A DNA stretch of 34,650 bases from an uncultured beta proteobacterium (GCA_903839085.1 CAIMBE010000143.1:1-34650); one strand, 5' to 3'. Counted from the first letter of the stretch, positions 23,953 through 32,049 are shown. Translations and numbers: made by a program. Notes: generated by a model not told the origin, from the letters alone.

Positions 23953-24585
23953 TCAAAGCCAGCGCGCAAAAGCGTAACCCAGAGCGAAACCAAGACCCAG
24001 CGCGGCCGCCATCGGCCAGCCCGGACCTGGCGCGCTGAGCGCGCCGAATCTTTCCGGCGCTGCCGGCGTTGCCGGCAGCACGACGTCTGCCGCAGGCGAA
24101 ACGACCGTTGGCGCGGCGACCGGCTGTATGACTTCGTGCACGCTGGTCGCGCTCAGACGCCGGGAAAATGCGGCAAAGAAGTCATCCGCATTCATCTCCG
24201 CCACGGTCTGCGCCAGCCACCCGCCGACGCCCGCCAACTGGCCACCGATCTCCGCGCTAGCAACGTATTTCAGCAGCGTGTGGTCCTGCTCTTCGGCCAG
24301 CGCGACCCGGGCCTCTATCCTGGCCAGGACGGCCGACCCATCATGGGACGCCAGGGTATAGCCGATCGGCGAACTGAGGCTGCTCAGCGTCACATCGCCT
24401 TTGAAGGTTGCCGAGATCGGGCCGACCGTTGTCACCACGGTGGCGACCATTTCGCTGTCCGATATTTTCTCCACCCGGCTGCAACCGGCGATGCAGTCCC
24501 GCAACAGCGCAGGATCACTGAGCGCTTCCCATACTCGCTTTTGCCTGGCGGGAATGCGGTATTCCCCAGAGAATTCCATGGCCAT
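23953..24585 (-). CDS. CoxG-family SRPBCC protein with C-terminal membrane anchor
   Basis: The 210-aa protein has a CoxG/SRPBCC lipid- or ligand-binding fold (about 1-148): MAMEFSGEYRIPARQKRVWEAL, then DPALLRDCIAGCSRVEKI, ATFKGDVTLSSL and GGQLAGVGGWLAQTVAEMNADDFF. After a Pro/Ala/Val linker, a hydrophobic segment (WPMAAALGLGFALGYAFARWL) ends the protein, as in CoxG proteins said to recruit CO dehydrogenase to the membrane. The track start at 24807 is too early; MAMEFSGEY at 24585 with AGGTG just upstream fits the family (24579 is an alternative). No molybdenum hydroxylase genes are in the window, so its partner is unknown. It is divergent from the ATPase operon. Confidence 0.85.
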   Translation of the reverse strand: MAMEFSGEYRIPARQKRVWEALSDPALLRDCIAGCSRVEKISDSEMVATVVTTVGPISATFKGDVTLSSLSSPIGYTLASHDGSAVLARIEARVALAEEQDHTLLKYVASAEIGGQLAGVGGWLAQTVAEMNADDFFAAFSRRLSATSVHEVIQPVAAPTVVSPAADVVLPATPAAPERFGALSAPGPGWPMAAALGLGFALGYAFARWL

Positions 24586-24655
24586 CACCTGTTTCCATTG
24601 AGTGTCTGAACTACGCTGGCAGATGGTAGCCGTTCTTGAACAAACATCGTGCGGC

Positions 24656-24685
24656 TTGATCACTGTCAATGCGCCAATCAATGAT
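24656..24685 (+). promoter_or_regulatory. Weak candidate promoter for the V/A-type ATPase operon
   Basis: TTGATC (24656-24661), 18 bases, then AATGAT (24680-24685), each matching 4 of 6 consensus positions, lie about 40 bases before the first ATPase gene in the 140-base spacer shared with coxG. This is the best sigma70-like pair I could find there, but such matches are common by chance. Confidence 0.25.
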
Positions 24686-24725
24686 GTTGCTGTAATGACG
24701 GGGTTGCCGTTCCATTTCTTCTGAC

Positions 24726-25079
24726 ATGTGCACCCCCGCCAATGCCGCTCACCTCGCGCAAACCGGGGGTGTCGTCGCTCTCGTGCTGGAGGCAGAGCGC
24801 GCCGCACTCTCTGAAATCGAGCATTTCGAGCTTCAAACGATGCGACTGGTCGTCACAAGCTGCTTGCGTGCCGTGCTCGCGCACAAGCGCGCCGAGGTCA
24901 GGATCGCTCGATTGCGCGAGAGGATGACGGCCGCCGCGCAGCTTCGCCGGGAGCGGGTTTCTTCCGAAATGCAGGCGCTTGAAAGCAGCGCAGGTGTGCC
25001 TGCACCTCTCATGGCACCCTTGGGCGCTGCGATTGCCAAGGTCACGGCGGAACTTGCCGGGATCCCGGAATCGAGCTGA
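24726..25079 (+). CDS. V/A-type ATPase peripheral-stalk subunit G/H-like
   Basis: The 117-aa protein is mostly one predicted long helix rich in Ala/Leu/Glu/Arg (about 14-90; VALVLEAERAALSEIEHFELQTMR, then RAEVRIARLRERM), as expected for the G (H) subunit that forms a coiled coil with subunit E. Sequence is too low in signature to name by itself; its identity rests on size, helicity and position as first gene of the V-type operon. The ATG at 24726 has no strong ribosome site. The next gene starts two bases after its stop. Confidence 0.7.
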   Translation: MCTPANAAHLAQTGGVVALVLEAERAALSEIEHFELQTMRLVVTSCLRAVLAHKRAEVRIARLRERMTAAAQLRRERVSSEMQALESSAGVPAPLMAPLGAAIAKVTAELAGIPESS

Positions 25080-25081
25080 AA

Positions 25082-25840
25082 ATGGACTACGCCCAGTCCA
25101 GGCTACAGGCACGGTTCGGCGAGTTCCCGGACGAGATTCTCTGGCAGAAGCTCGAAGCGGTGCCAGAACCTGCTGGCGCACTCGAGATTGCCTGCTCCTG
25201 CGGCTTGAGGAGGTGGGTTGCCGGAATCGCGCCGAATGCCGACAAGCACGAAATAGAGACCGCCCTGAGGGCGCGCTGGCGCGAGTGCGTTACCGAGATT
25301 GCGTCCTGGGTGCCGGAGCGCTGGCAACCCGCGCTCCTGTGGACACGTGAATTGGCAGACTTGCCGGCGCTTCTGTACCTGGCCCGCGGCGCAGCGCCCT
25401 TGCCCTGGATGTTTGGCGATCCCTCGCTGCAAGCTTATGCCCGGATTGATGAGGCAAGACGGGCAACCCTGTTGCGTGAAGACTGCCGGGCGATCAGGGG
25501 GTCGCCGCTCGAAGCGCTTGACCGCGCGCTCTTGCCAGCGCGGCCCGGCCCGTCCCAAATCAGTCAGGCCTGGCTGATTGAGTGGCGACGGCGCTGGCCA
25601 GGGTGGAGCGACACGGCTGCACTCGAAAATCTGGCGCGCCTGTTCGATGCCGCAAGCCGGCAGCCGGCGCTGGCGGGCCGAGCCGATCTGGTGCGCAAGC
25701 TTCACAGCCTGTTTCGGCGGTCTGTGCTTGAGCCCGTGGTTGTCTTCATCTACATCGCGTTTGCGGCACTCGATATCCAGCGGCTGCGCGCCGCGCTGCT
25801 CAAGCCCTTGCTCGCCGATGCGGGGCTGATTCCATCATGA
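25082..25840 (+). CDS. V/A-type ATPase subunit C-like (short)
   Basis: The 252-aa protein is helical and cytosolic, with LQAYARIDEARRATLLREDC and a C-terminal FRRSVLEPVVVFIYIAFAALDIQRLRAALLKPLL block. The latter matches the end of V-type subunit C/d proteins (typically '...EP.i.Yl..ke.Ei..lR.il'). Subunit C caps the c/K ring and receives the central shaft. Most bacterial C subunits are about 320-350 aa, so this one is notably short. Assignment relies on the C-terminal motif and on its place between subunits G and I. The stop overlaps the next start (ATGA). Confidence 0.72.
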   Translation: MDYAQSRLQARFGEFPDEILWQKLEAVPEPAGALEIACSCGLRRWVAGIAPNADKHEIETALRARWRECVTEIASWVPERWQPALLWTRELADLPALLYLARGAAPLPWMFGDPSLQAYARIDEARRATLLREDCRAIRGSPLEALDRALLPARPGPSQISQAWLIEWRRRWPGWSDTAALENLARLFDAASRQPALAGRADLVRKLHSLFRRSVLEPVVVFIYIAFAALDIQRLRAALLKPLLADAGLIPS

Positions 25841-27009
25841 TGCGCCCGCAGCCCGCTGTCTGGTTCGAAATCATCGCCGCGGTCAGCGGCAAGCGCAAGG
25901 TTCTCGATTCGCTGGCTGCGGCCGGATGCGCAGAAATCGAGCCCTTTGCAAAATGCCGGGCGACCGGGGCCGAGCAGGCCATCTTCGCGCGCATCACGGG
26001 CTGGACCAGCGATGTCGCAAGGCTTGCGGCGTGCCTGGAACGCTCTCATGCCCCTGCGGTGGTGCATTTTCCGAAAGCGCCGGAGGAACTTCTGCCACCC
26101 CTGATACTCACCAATCCGGGCTGGGTTCAACCCTTCGAAATCTTCGCGCGCCTGGTCGGCATGCCGGGTCGTTTCAGTGCCGATCCCAGCGGACTGCTGC
26201 TGTTCGTGGCGCCGATCCTGTTCGGCTACATGTTTGGCGACGTCATTCAGGGACTGGCCCTGGTCGTGATTGGCCTGGCCCTGCAGTGGCGTTGGCCGAT
26301 GCTTCGCCTGCTGGTGGCAGGCGGAATTTCGGCCATGGTGTTCGGTTTCGTTTTCGGCGCGGCCGGCGGCATGCACGGAGCGCTGTCGCCCCTTTGGGTG
26401 GATCCGCTCGCTGAGCCCTTGCCGGTGCTTTTGGTGCCCATCGCCTTTGGCGGCGCGCTGTTGACGATCGGACTCGCCTTGAACGCCCTGGAAACCTATT
26501 GGAGCGGAAGGATCCGAAACTGGCTTCGCCACGACGCGGGATTCCTCACCCTGTACGTTGGACTGCTGCTGACCCTGCTGCACCGGGCCGGATGGGTGCT
26601 GGTCATCATCGGGCTGGGCATTCAGCTTGTCGGCCGGCTGTCGCAGGAACCCCGCATTGGCGTCGTGTTCGAGTCGCTCGGGGAACTTGTCGAGAAGCTT
26701 GTGCAGATTCTGATCAACACGCTGTCCTTTGTCCGTGTCGGCGCCTTTGCGCTGGCGCACGCCGGTCTGTCGAGCGCCCTGGTCTCCATGGTGGAAGGCG
26801 TGGGCAGCGGCAGCGGCTATGTTCTGCTGCTGATTGCCGGCAACGCACTGATCATCGTCATCGAGGTGCTCGCTGCCTCGATTCAAACCACGCGCCTCGT
26901 CCTCTTTGAGTTCTTCACGAGGTTTTTTGAGAGCACCGGGCGGGAGTTCCACCCATTGCCTCCCACGGGGGGCTCACCTGAGGAGATCCGAAATGTCCAA
27001 AGGACTTAA
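25837..27009 (+). CDS. V/A-type ATPase subunit I (a), compact form
   Basis: The 390-aa protein is the static membrane subunit that forms the ion half-channels. The membrane half is complete: NPGWVQPFEIF, LLFVAPILFGYMFGDVIQGL (about 119-140), several helices, then LINTLSFVRVGAFALAHAGLS with Arg300 (equivalent to yeast Vph1 Arg735) and ASIQTTRLVLFEFFTRFFESTGREFHPL with Arg353 (equivalent to Arg799). The soluble half is only about 95 residues instead of roughly 300 or more. It keeps an N-terminal strand/helix (EIIAAVSGKRKVLDSLAAAGCAEIEP) and the ITGWTSDVARLAACLE piece. Both look like the two halves of the proximal lobe, with the arm and distal lobe absent. It overlaps C by four bases and K by 17. 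Confidence 0.88.
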   Translation: MMRPQPAVWFEIIAAVSGKRKVLDSLAAAGCAEIEPFAKCRATGAEQAIFARITGWTSDVARLAACLERSHAPAVVHFPKAPEELLPPLILTNPGWVQPFEIFARLVGMPGRFSADPSGLLLFVAPILFGYMFGDVIQGLALVVIGLALQWRWPMLRLLVAGGISAMVFGFVFGAAGGMHGALSPLWVDPLAEPLPVLLVPIAFGGALLTIGLALNALETYWSGRIRNWLRHDAGFLTLYVGLLLTLLHRAGWVLVIIGLGIQLVGRLSQEPRIGVVFESLGELVEKLVQILINTLSFVRVGAFALAHAGLSSALVSMVEGVGSGSGYVLLLIAGNALIIVIEVLAASIQTTRLVLFEFFTRFFESTGREFHPLPPTGGSPEEIRNVQRT

Positions 27010-27346
27010 ATTTTCCATGGCCATGGCCGTCGTCGCCGCCGTTTTGGGAACGCTTGCTTCAGTGCTCCTGTTCTGGGTCAAGGACGCGGCCGCACAAGGT
27101 GTTGCAACCCACTACGCATTGCCGCCCGATGTGTGGCGCTGGGCGCTGGCGAGCGCGGCGGCAGCGACCGGAATTTCGACGGCTGCAGCCGCCCATGCCG
27201 TTGCAAGACTGGGCAGCGCGGCGATCGGCGCGCTGGCTGAAAAGCCTGACCTGTTCGGCCGGCTGCTGATCTTTGTCGGGCTTGCCGAAGGCATCGCGAT
27301 CTACGGATTGATCATCTCGGTCCTGATCCTGAACCGCCTGGCGTGA
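26993..27346 (+). CDS. V/A-type ATPase rotor-ring subunit K (c)
   Basis: The 117-aa proteolipid forms the ion-carrying rotor ring. An N-terminal hydrophobic segment (MAMAVVAAVLGTLASVLLFWV) ending in DAAAQG may be a signal peptide or extra helix, as in the Thermus subunit. It is followed by one helical hairpin: WALASAAAATGISTAAAAHAVARLGSAAIGALAEKP and LIFVGLAEGIAIYGLIISVLILNRLA. Glu99 in GLAEGIAIYG is the expected ion-binding carboxylate. The Gln of sodium-type first helices is not seen, which favours protons. The ATG at 26993 follows a strong GAGGAG site inside the end of subunit I; the track's 26906 start reads through subunit I sequence. Confidence 0.9.
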   Translation: MSKGLKFSMAMAVVAAVLGTLASVLLFWVKDAAAQGVATHYALPPDVWRWALASAAAATGISTAAAAHAVARLGSAAIGALAEKPDLFGRLLIFVGLAEGIAIYGLIISVLILNRLA

Positions 27347-27352
27347 CATGCC

Positions 27353-27652
27353 ATGTCCGTGGCGAGCATTTTTGTTGGCGACGAACTGAGCGCTGCCGGT
27401 TTTCGGCTCTGTGGGCTGGAGACGCGCGTGCCATCGCGCGGCGACGAAAATGGCTGCCTCCAACAGGCGCTTGAAGAGGCGCCCATTGTCCTGATTGGTT
27501 CGCGTTGCGCCGAGGCCCTCCCACCGGCAGCGCTCGAAGCTGCGCTGGCGCTGATCTCCCCGCTGGTCATGGTGGTTCCTGACTGGGACGGAACAGCGCT
27601 GAGAAGTGATCCGGCCAACAAGGTGCGGCGCGTTTTAGGGCTCGAGACATGA
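27353..27652 (+). CDS. V/A-type ATPase subunit F
   Basis: The 99-aa protein has the subunit F Rossmann-like pattern: SIFVGDELSAAGFRLCGLET at the start (family consensus '..i.d.d.v.GFrLaGv'), then EEAPIVLIG (usually '..I.lI.e.iA'), and PLVMVVPDWDG (usually 'P.ii.ip...g'). Subunit F binds the central stalk subunit D and tunes ATPase activity. Length is normal (about 100 aa). It begins six bases after the K stop and its own stop overlaps the subunit E start. Confidence 0.85.
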   Translation: MSVASIFVGDELSAAGFRLCGLETRVPSRGDENGCLQQALEEAPIVLIGSRCAEALPPAALEAALALISPLVMVVPDWDGTALRSDPANKVRRVLGLET

Positions 27653-28257
27653 AGCCCGGACAACAGGCGCTTGCGATGCTCCAGGTTGCCGCAGACTACC
27701 GCGCCGCCCACTGCCGCTCGTTGCTGGACAAGGCCAGCGCGCGGTCCGGCAGCGTCCTGCGACGCGCGCAGCTTGCGGCGCGGCGTGAACTGCGCGCGAC
27801 ACTTGCCCCCGAGTTGGACCGGCTGGCCGCCGAAGCTGCCGCCGACCAGGCCAAACTGCTTACCCTGCGCCGAATGCGCGAGCAAAGGCTTCTGTCGAAC
27901 ATCCTCGAGCAGGCGTGGCCGAGGCTGGCGCAAGCGCTGCGCGAGCGCTGGGAAACGCCGTCGGGACGCGCTTGCTGGGTCACGCATCATCTTTCAATCG
28001 CCGTGCTGGCTTTGCCCGCCCCGGGATGGCTCATCCAGCATCCGCAGAACTGGTCTGCCGTGGAGATCGAATTGACAGAGCAGTGGCTTCAGACGCATGG
28101 CATTGCAGGCGCACGCTTCGAGGTCGATTCAGATCTGCCGGCCGGTATCCGCGTCGTCTGCGGCCTGAACATTCTGGATGCTTCGCTGCAAGGGCTGCTC
28201 GCCGACCGCACGCAGATCGAGGGGCGTCTGCTGCATTACCTGGCGCAGGCAACATGA
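27649..28257 (+). CDS. V/A-type ATPase peripheral-stalk subunit E
   Basis: The 202-aa protein has a long charged helix (about 10-85, rich in Ala/Arg/Leu/Glu) and a globular C-terminus with a two-strand/helix pattern ending in RIVCG-like IRVVCGLNILDASLQGLLADR, comparable to the 'GG.vl...dG.i.vdnTle.rl' end of subunit E (here the Gly-Gly is CG). It pairs with subunit G/H in the outer stalk and holds the A3B3 head. It overlaps F and A by four bases at each end. Confidence 0.8.
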   Translation: MKPGQQALAMLQVAADYRAAHCRSLLDKASARSGSVLRRAQLAARRELRATLAPELDRLAAEAAADQAKLLTLRRMREQRLLSNILEQAWPRLAQALRERWETPSGRACWVTHHLSIAVLALPAPGWLIQHPQNWSAVEIELTEQWLQTHGIAGARFEVDSDLPAGIRVVCGLNILDASLQGLLADRTQIEGRLLHYLAQAT

Positions 28258-30029
28258 GCCTTGCACACATCAGCTGGATCAGCGGGCCGGTCCTGAGGGC
28301 CCGCGCCCTCGGGCCGTTTCGCCTGCGCGAGGCGGTTCGCGTCGGCGAGCGCGGCCTGCTCGGCGAGGTGATCCGGATGCAGGGGGATGAAATCGTTGCC
28401 CAGGTCTACGAAGACACGACCGGCCTGCGTCCGGGCGTGGAAGTGACCGGCACCGGTTTTCTGCTTGGCATCACGCTCGGCCCGTCCCTGCTTGGCCGGA
28501 TTTTCGATGGGCTGCTGCGGCCGCTGGCCGGCGCCTCGACGCATTATGTCGAGCCTGGCATGAGAGCCGAGGCAGCGCTCGAGTTCAATTTCACACCGCG
28601 GCTTCGCCCCGGAGAATTGGCCCGAGGCGGCGCGGTGCTCGGCGAGGTGATGAATCCATCGGGAACGCGCCAGCTGTGTCTGGTGCCCCCTGATGCCCAG
28701 GGCGAGGTGCTGACCATCCATGGCGCCGGCGCTTATGCCGAGGATCTGCCGCTGTGCACCTTGCGCGCTGCGGATGGCAGCAGCCGTGACATTGCCATGA
28801 GCCATGTCTGGCCGGTGCGTGAGCCGCGCCCGGTTTCCCAATGGCTGCCTTCCGACGAGCCGCTGATCACCGGCCAGCGCGTGCTCGACAGCCTGTTTCC
28901 GGTGGCGCTCGGCGGCAAGGCGGCGATTCCCGGCGGGTTTGGCACGGGCAAGACCATGCTGCTGGAAGCGCTGGCCAAGTCCTGCAGCGCCGACGTGATC
29001 GTTTATGTAGGATGCGGCGAGCGCGGCAACGAAATGGCGGGCGTTCTGGACGAATTTCCAAGGCTTGTCGACCCGCGCACCGGTCGCGCATTGATGGAGC
29101 GCACGGTCATCATCGCCAACACCTCCAACATGCCAGTGGCGGCCCGCGAGGCAAGCATCTATAGCGCCGTCACGGTGGCCGAGTACTTCCGCGATCAGGG
29201 CCTGCACGTCGCGCTGCTGGCCGACTCGACCAGCCGCTGGGCCGAAGCCCTGCGCGAAGTGTCGGTGCGCTTTGGCGAACTGCCCAGCGAAGGCGGCTAT
29301 CCCCCCTATCTCTCGAGCCGCATCGCCGAATTCTATGAACGCGCCGCCAAGGTAAGGACGCTTTCGGGCAGCACCGGGTCCGTGACGGTGCTGGCATCGA
29401 TCAGCCCGCCTTCTGGAGACTTCTCGGAGCCGGTGACCAGCCATACCAAGCGCCAGGTTCGCAGTTTCTGGGCGCTCGATGTCAAGCGTGCGCAATCGCG
29501 CTTTTATCCGGCGATCAATCCGCTGCAATCCTATTCCGAGGACTCGCTCGACATCGGATCGTGGTGGGGAGAAGTCTTTGCCGATCTGTCCCCGAACGGA
29601 CAGGCCCCTGGCAATGAATGGCTTGAACTCAGACGTCGCTTCCTCACACTGCTGGGGGAACAGGCGCGCCTGGAGCGGATGGCGCGCATCATCGGCAAGG
29701 ACGCGCTGCCCGCGCGCCAGCAGTTGATCCTGTTCAGTGCCGAACTGATCAACGAAGGCTTTCTTCGCCAGTCGGCGTTTTCTGACAATGACCGCTACTG
29801 CGGACCGCAGCGCCAGGGCATGATGATGCGCAGCATCGCGCACTTTATCGATGCCGCCGAGACCGCACTCGCCAGGGGCGTCGCCTGCGAAGCGATCACA
29901 GCCATGGCGGTCGTCAGGCGGCTTGAGCGCATGGGCGAGGACATTGCCGAGGACAGCCCTCAGGCCTTTGCCGAACTGGCGCTGGGCATGCAAAGCGAGT
30001 TCGCCGCGCTGACCGGAGCAAGAACGTGA
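28254..30029 (+). CDS. V/A-type ATPase catalytic subunit A
   Basis: The 591-aa catalytic subunit hydrolyses or makes ATP. It has the N-terminal beta barrel (SWISGPVLRARAL), the GPSLLGRIFDGLLRPL block, the A-type insertion (about 110-195), and P-loop GGFGTGKT (227-234, Lys233). Catalytic Glu256 is in GCGERGNEM, Walker B LLADSTSRWAEALREVS has Asp324, and SGDFSEPVTSHTKRQVRSFWALD is diagnostic of V/A-type A subunits. The family P-loop is usually GPFGSGKT, so Gly and Thr replacements are mild. The track ORF is over-extended; the ATG at 28254 overlaps the E stop. Confidence 0.97.
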   Translation: MSLAHISWISGPVLRARALGPFRLREAVRVGERGLLGEVIRMQGDEIVAQVYEDTTGLRPGVEVTGTGFLLGITLGPSLLGRIFDGLLRPLAGASTHYVEPGMRAEAALEFNFTPRLRPGELARGGAVLGEVMNPSGTRQLCLVPPDAQGEVLTIHGAGAYAEDLPLCTLRAADGSSRDIAMSHVWPVREPRPVSQWLPSDEPLITGQRVLDSLFPVALGGKAAIPGGFGTGKTMLLEALAKSCSADVIVYVGCGERGNEMAGVLDEFPRLVDPRTGRALMERTVIIANTSNMPVAAREASIYSAVTVAEYFRDQGLHVALLADSTSRWAEALREVSVRFGELPSEGGYPPYLSSRIAEFYERAAKVRTLSGSTGSVTVLASISPPSGDFSEPVTSHTKRQVRSFWALDVKRAQSRFYPAINPLQSYSEDSLDIGSWWGEVFADLSPNGQAPGNEWLELRRRFLTLLGEQARLERMARIIGKDALPARQQLILFSAELINEGFLRQSAFSDNDRYCGPQRQGMMMRSIAHFIDAAETALARGVACEAITAMAVVRRLERMGEDIAEDSPQAFAELALGMQSEFAALTGART

Positions 30030-31408
30030 GGCCGCAGCTCATCGTCACCGGCGCCGCTTCCCGCCTGGAGGGGCCGCTTCTGTTTATGCGGCGCACGCTC
30101 AATGTCGGTCTGAACCACGCTGTTTCGGTCCACGGCAGCGACGGCAAAATTCGCCTCGGGCGCGTTGCCGCGCTGGACGATGAGTTCCTGACCATCGAGT
30201 TGCTCGAATCCAGCGCCGGCCTGGCGCTTGGCGACACTGCCGTGCGCTTCTACCTCGAGCCCCTGCATTTCGGCTTGAGTCCGGGCATCCTGGGCCGGAT
30301 CTTCGACGGCGTCGGCCGGGTGATTGACGGCGGCCCTCCGGTCGCGATTGATCGCAACTTCCGGATCGACGGCTTGCCGCTCAATCCGGTTGCCCGCGCC
30401 AGGCCCCACGACTTCATCGAAACCGGAATCTCGGCGGTGGACCTGATGAACAGCCTGGTTCGCGGGCAGAAGCTGCCGATCTTCTCGGGCGGCGGATTGC
30501 CGCACGACCGGATCGCGGTGCAGATAGCGAATCATGCGAGGTTGCGCGGGACTGAGACGCGCGATTTCGCCATCGTGTTTGCCGGCATTGGCGTCCCTCG
30601 CGCCAGCGCCGACTACTTCCGCCGCAGCTTCGAGGCCAGCGGCGTGCTTGAGCGCGCGGCGCTCTTCCTGAACCTCGCCAGCGACTCGAGCACGCAGCGG
30701 CTGCTGACGCCGCGCTTCGCGCTCACCGCCGCCGAGTACCTGGCGTTTGTCGAGGGCAAGCATGTGCTGGTCATTCTGACCGACATGACCAATTATTGCG
30801 AAGCGCTGCGCGAGGTCTCGGGCGCAAAAGGCGATGTGCCTGGACGCAAGGGTTTCCCCGGCTACCTGTATTCGGACCTGGCCACGCTCTATGAACGCGC
30901 CGGCTGCCTGCGCGGCATGCCCGGGACACTGACGCAGTTGTCCATCCTGACCATGCCGTCGGACGACATCGGCCACCCGATACCGGACCTGACAGGCTAC
31001 ATCACCGAGGGTCAGATCGTGCTCTCGCGCGAGCTTGATCGCGCCGGAATCTATCCGCCGATCGGTGTGCTGCCGAGCTTGTCGCGCCTGATGAAGGACG
31101 GCATCGGCAGCGGCTCCACCCACGCGGACCATCCAACGCTTTCAAGCCAGCTCTATGCCGCCTACGCCAGGGCGATGCAGGCGCGCGTGCTGGCCAGCGT
31201 GGTGGGCGAGGAGGGGCTGCTCGACATCGACCGGAAATACCTGGCGTTCGGCGCCAGCTTTGAGCATGATCTGGTGCAGCAGGCCTCGGCGCGAACCCTG
31301 GAAACCAGCATGGAAATCGGCTGGCGACTGCTGCGCGCGCTGCCGAAATCCGAGCTTTCACGCCTCTCGGATGCGCAGATCGCGCAATACATCGGGACTG
31401 CGCCGTGA
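30026..31408 (+). CDS. V/A-type ATPase subunit B
   Basis: The 460-aa non-catalytic subunit of the A3B3 head starts at a GTG that overlaps the A stop (GTGA). Blocks include LSPGILGRIFDGVGRVIDGG, DFIETGISAVDLMNSLVRGQKLPIFSGGGLPHDRIAVQIA (no P-loop, as is normal for B), VLTDMTNYCEALREVS in the form VILTDMTNYCEALREVS, YPGY-like FPGYLYSDLATLYERAG, and PSLSRLMKDGIGSG. In the last, Arg354 is the arginine finger that completes the catalytic site of A. Length is normal. Confidence 0.96.
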   Translation: MRPQLIVTGAASRLEGPLLFMRRTLNVGLNHAVSVHGSDGKIRLGRVAALDDEFLTIELLESSAGLALGDTAVRFYLEPLHFGLSPGILGRIFDGVGRVIDGGPPVAIDRNFRIDGLPLNPVARARPHDFIETGISAVDLMNSLVRGQKLPIFSGGGLPHDRIAVQIANHARLRGTETRDFAIVFAGIGVPRASADYFRRSFEASGVLERAALFLNLASDSSTQRLLTPRFALTAAEYLAFVEGKHVLVILTDMTNYCEALREVSGAKGDVPGRKGFPGYLYSDLATLYERAGCLRGMPGTLTQLSILTMPSDDIGHPIPDLTGYITEGQIVLSRELDRAGIYPPIGVLPSLSRLMKDGIGSGSTHADHPTLSSQLYAAYARAMQARVLASVVGEEGLLDIDRKYLAFGASFEHDLVQQASARTLETSMEIGWRLLRALPKSELSRLSDAQIAQYIGTAP

Positions 31409-32049
31409 GCGACATCACTGCCACCCGAAGCGTGGCCATCGCCCTGGCCGACGAGCGCCAGGCGATGCAGGAAGGTCACGTCTTTCTGGATGAGAAATGC
31501 CTGCTTCTGGCCGGTGCCATGCTGCTTGAACTGCGCCGTTTCGATGAGGCCAGAGGCAGGCTGCAGGCCTTGCAGTCAGAGGCCGCGGCGGCGCTGGCCG
31601 CTGCCCTCGGGCGCCATGGGCTGCAGGCTCTGCAGTGCTATCCGGCCTTGCCGCCCAACGCGATCACCTTGGCTGTGAAGCAACGCCTGCTGCTCAATGT
31701 GCCGCTGCTCGATGCCAGAACCGGGCGCGAACCTGTGGCGCTGGCGCAGCCGGCCTATGTCTCGCCCGAGGCAGAAGACTGTCGGATGGCATTCCTGGCA
31801 TTGACGCAGCAGCTCGTGGTCATGGCCGCCATGTCGGGAAACCTGACCCGCCTGTACCTGGACTACCGCCGCTCGGTGCGCCGCGTGCGCGCGCTGCAGG
31901 ACGTCTTGCTGCCAGAACTCGACGCGGAGATAAGCGAAATCGAAACCCAGCTCGAAGAACTGGAGCGCGATGAGCTGCTCGGTGCGCGCTGGCATCCCAC
32001 AGGCAGCGCCCTGAGGTCGTTTTCAATGAATGACGGGAGAAAACAATGA
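31405..32049 (+). CDS. V/A-type ATPase central-stalk subunit D
   Basis: The 214-aa protein is two long helices with a small middle domain, as in the rotor shaft subunit D: LADERQAMQEGHVFLDEKCLLLAGAMLLELRR at the start ('...L..G..LLk.KRd.L') and NLTRLYLDYRRSVRRVRALQDVLLPEL near the end ('...t.RRvNALE.v.iP.l'). The end motif is clear, although the family Asn-Ala-Leu-Glu is replaced by Arg-Ala-Leu-Gln. It starts with GTG overlapping the B stop. The last 20 residues pass into the overlap with the MFS gene. Confidence 0.88.
   Translation: MSDITATRSVAIALADERQAMQEGHVFLDEKCLLLAGAMLLELRRFDEARGRLQALQSEAAAALAAALGRHGLQALQCYPALPPNAITLAVKQRLLLNVPLLDARTGREPVALAQPAYVSPEAEDCRMAFLALTQQLVVMAAMSGNLTRLYLDYRRSVRRVRALQDVLLPELDAEISEIETQLEELERDELLGARWHPTGSALRSFSMNDGRKQ

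Noticed and set aside
25750-26952. 400-aa minus-strand ORF opposite subunits C and I
   Set aside because: Composition (Gln, His, Asp) and lack of any hydrophobic or domain pattern mark it as a shadow of the membrane subunit gene.
28236-29993. 585-aa minus-strand ORF opposite subunit A
   Set aside because: Antisense shadow of the catalytic ATPase gene, with low-complexity His/Gln/Arg composition and no motif.
24726-32049. F-type or N-type ATPase
   Set aside because: Subunit A has the A-type insertion and SGDFSEPVTSHTKRQ motif, and subunits I, D, E and F are V/A-type specific; alpha/beta/gamma/a/b genes are absent.
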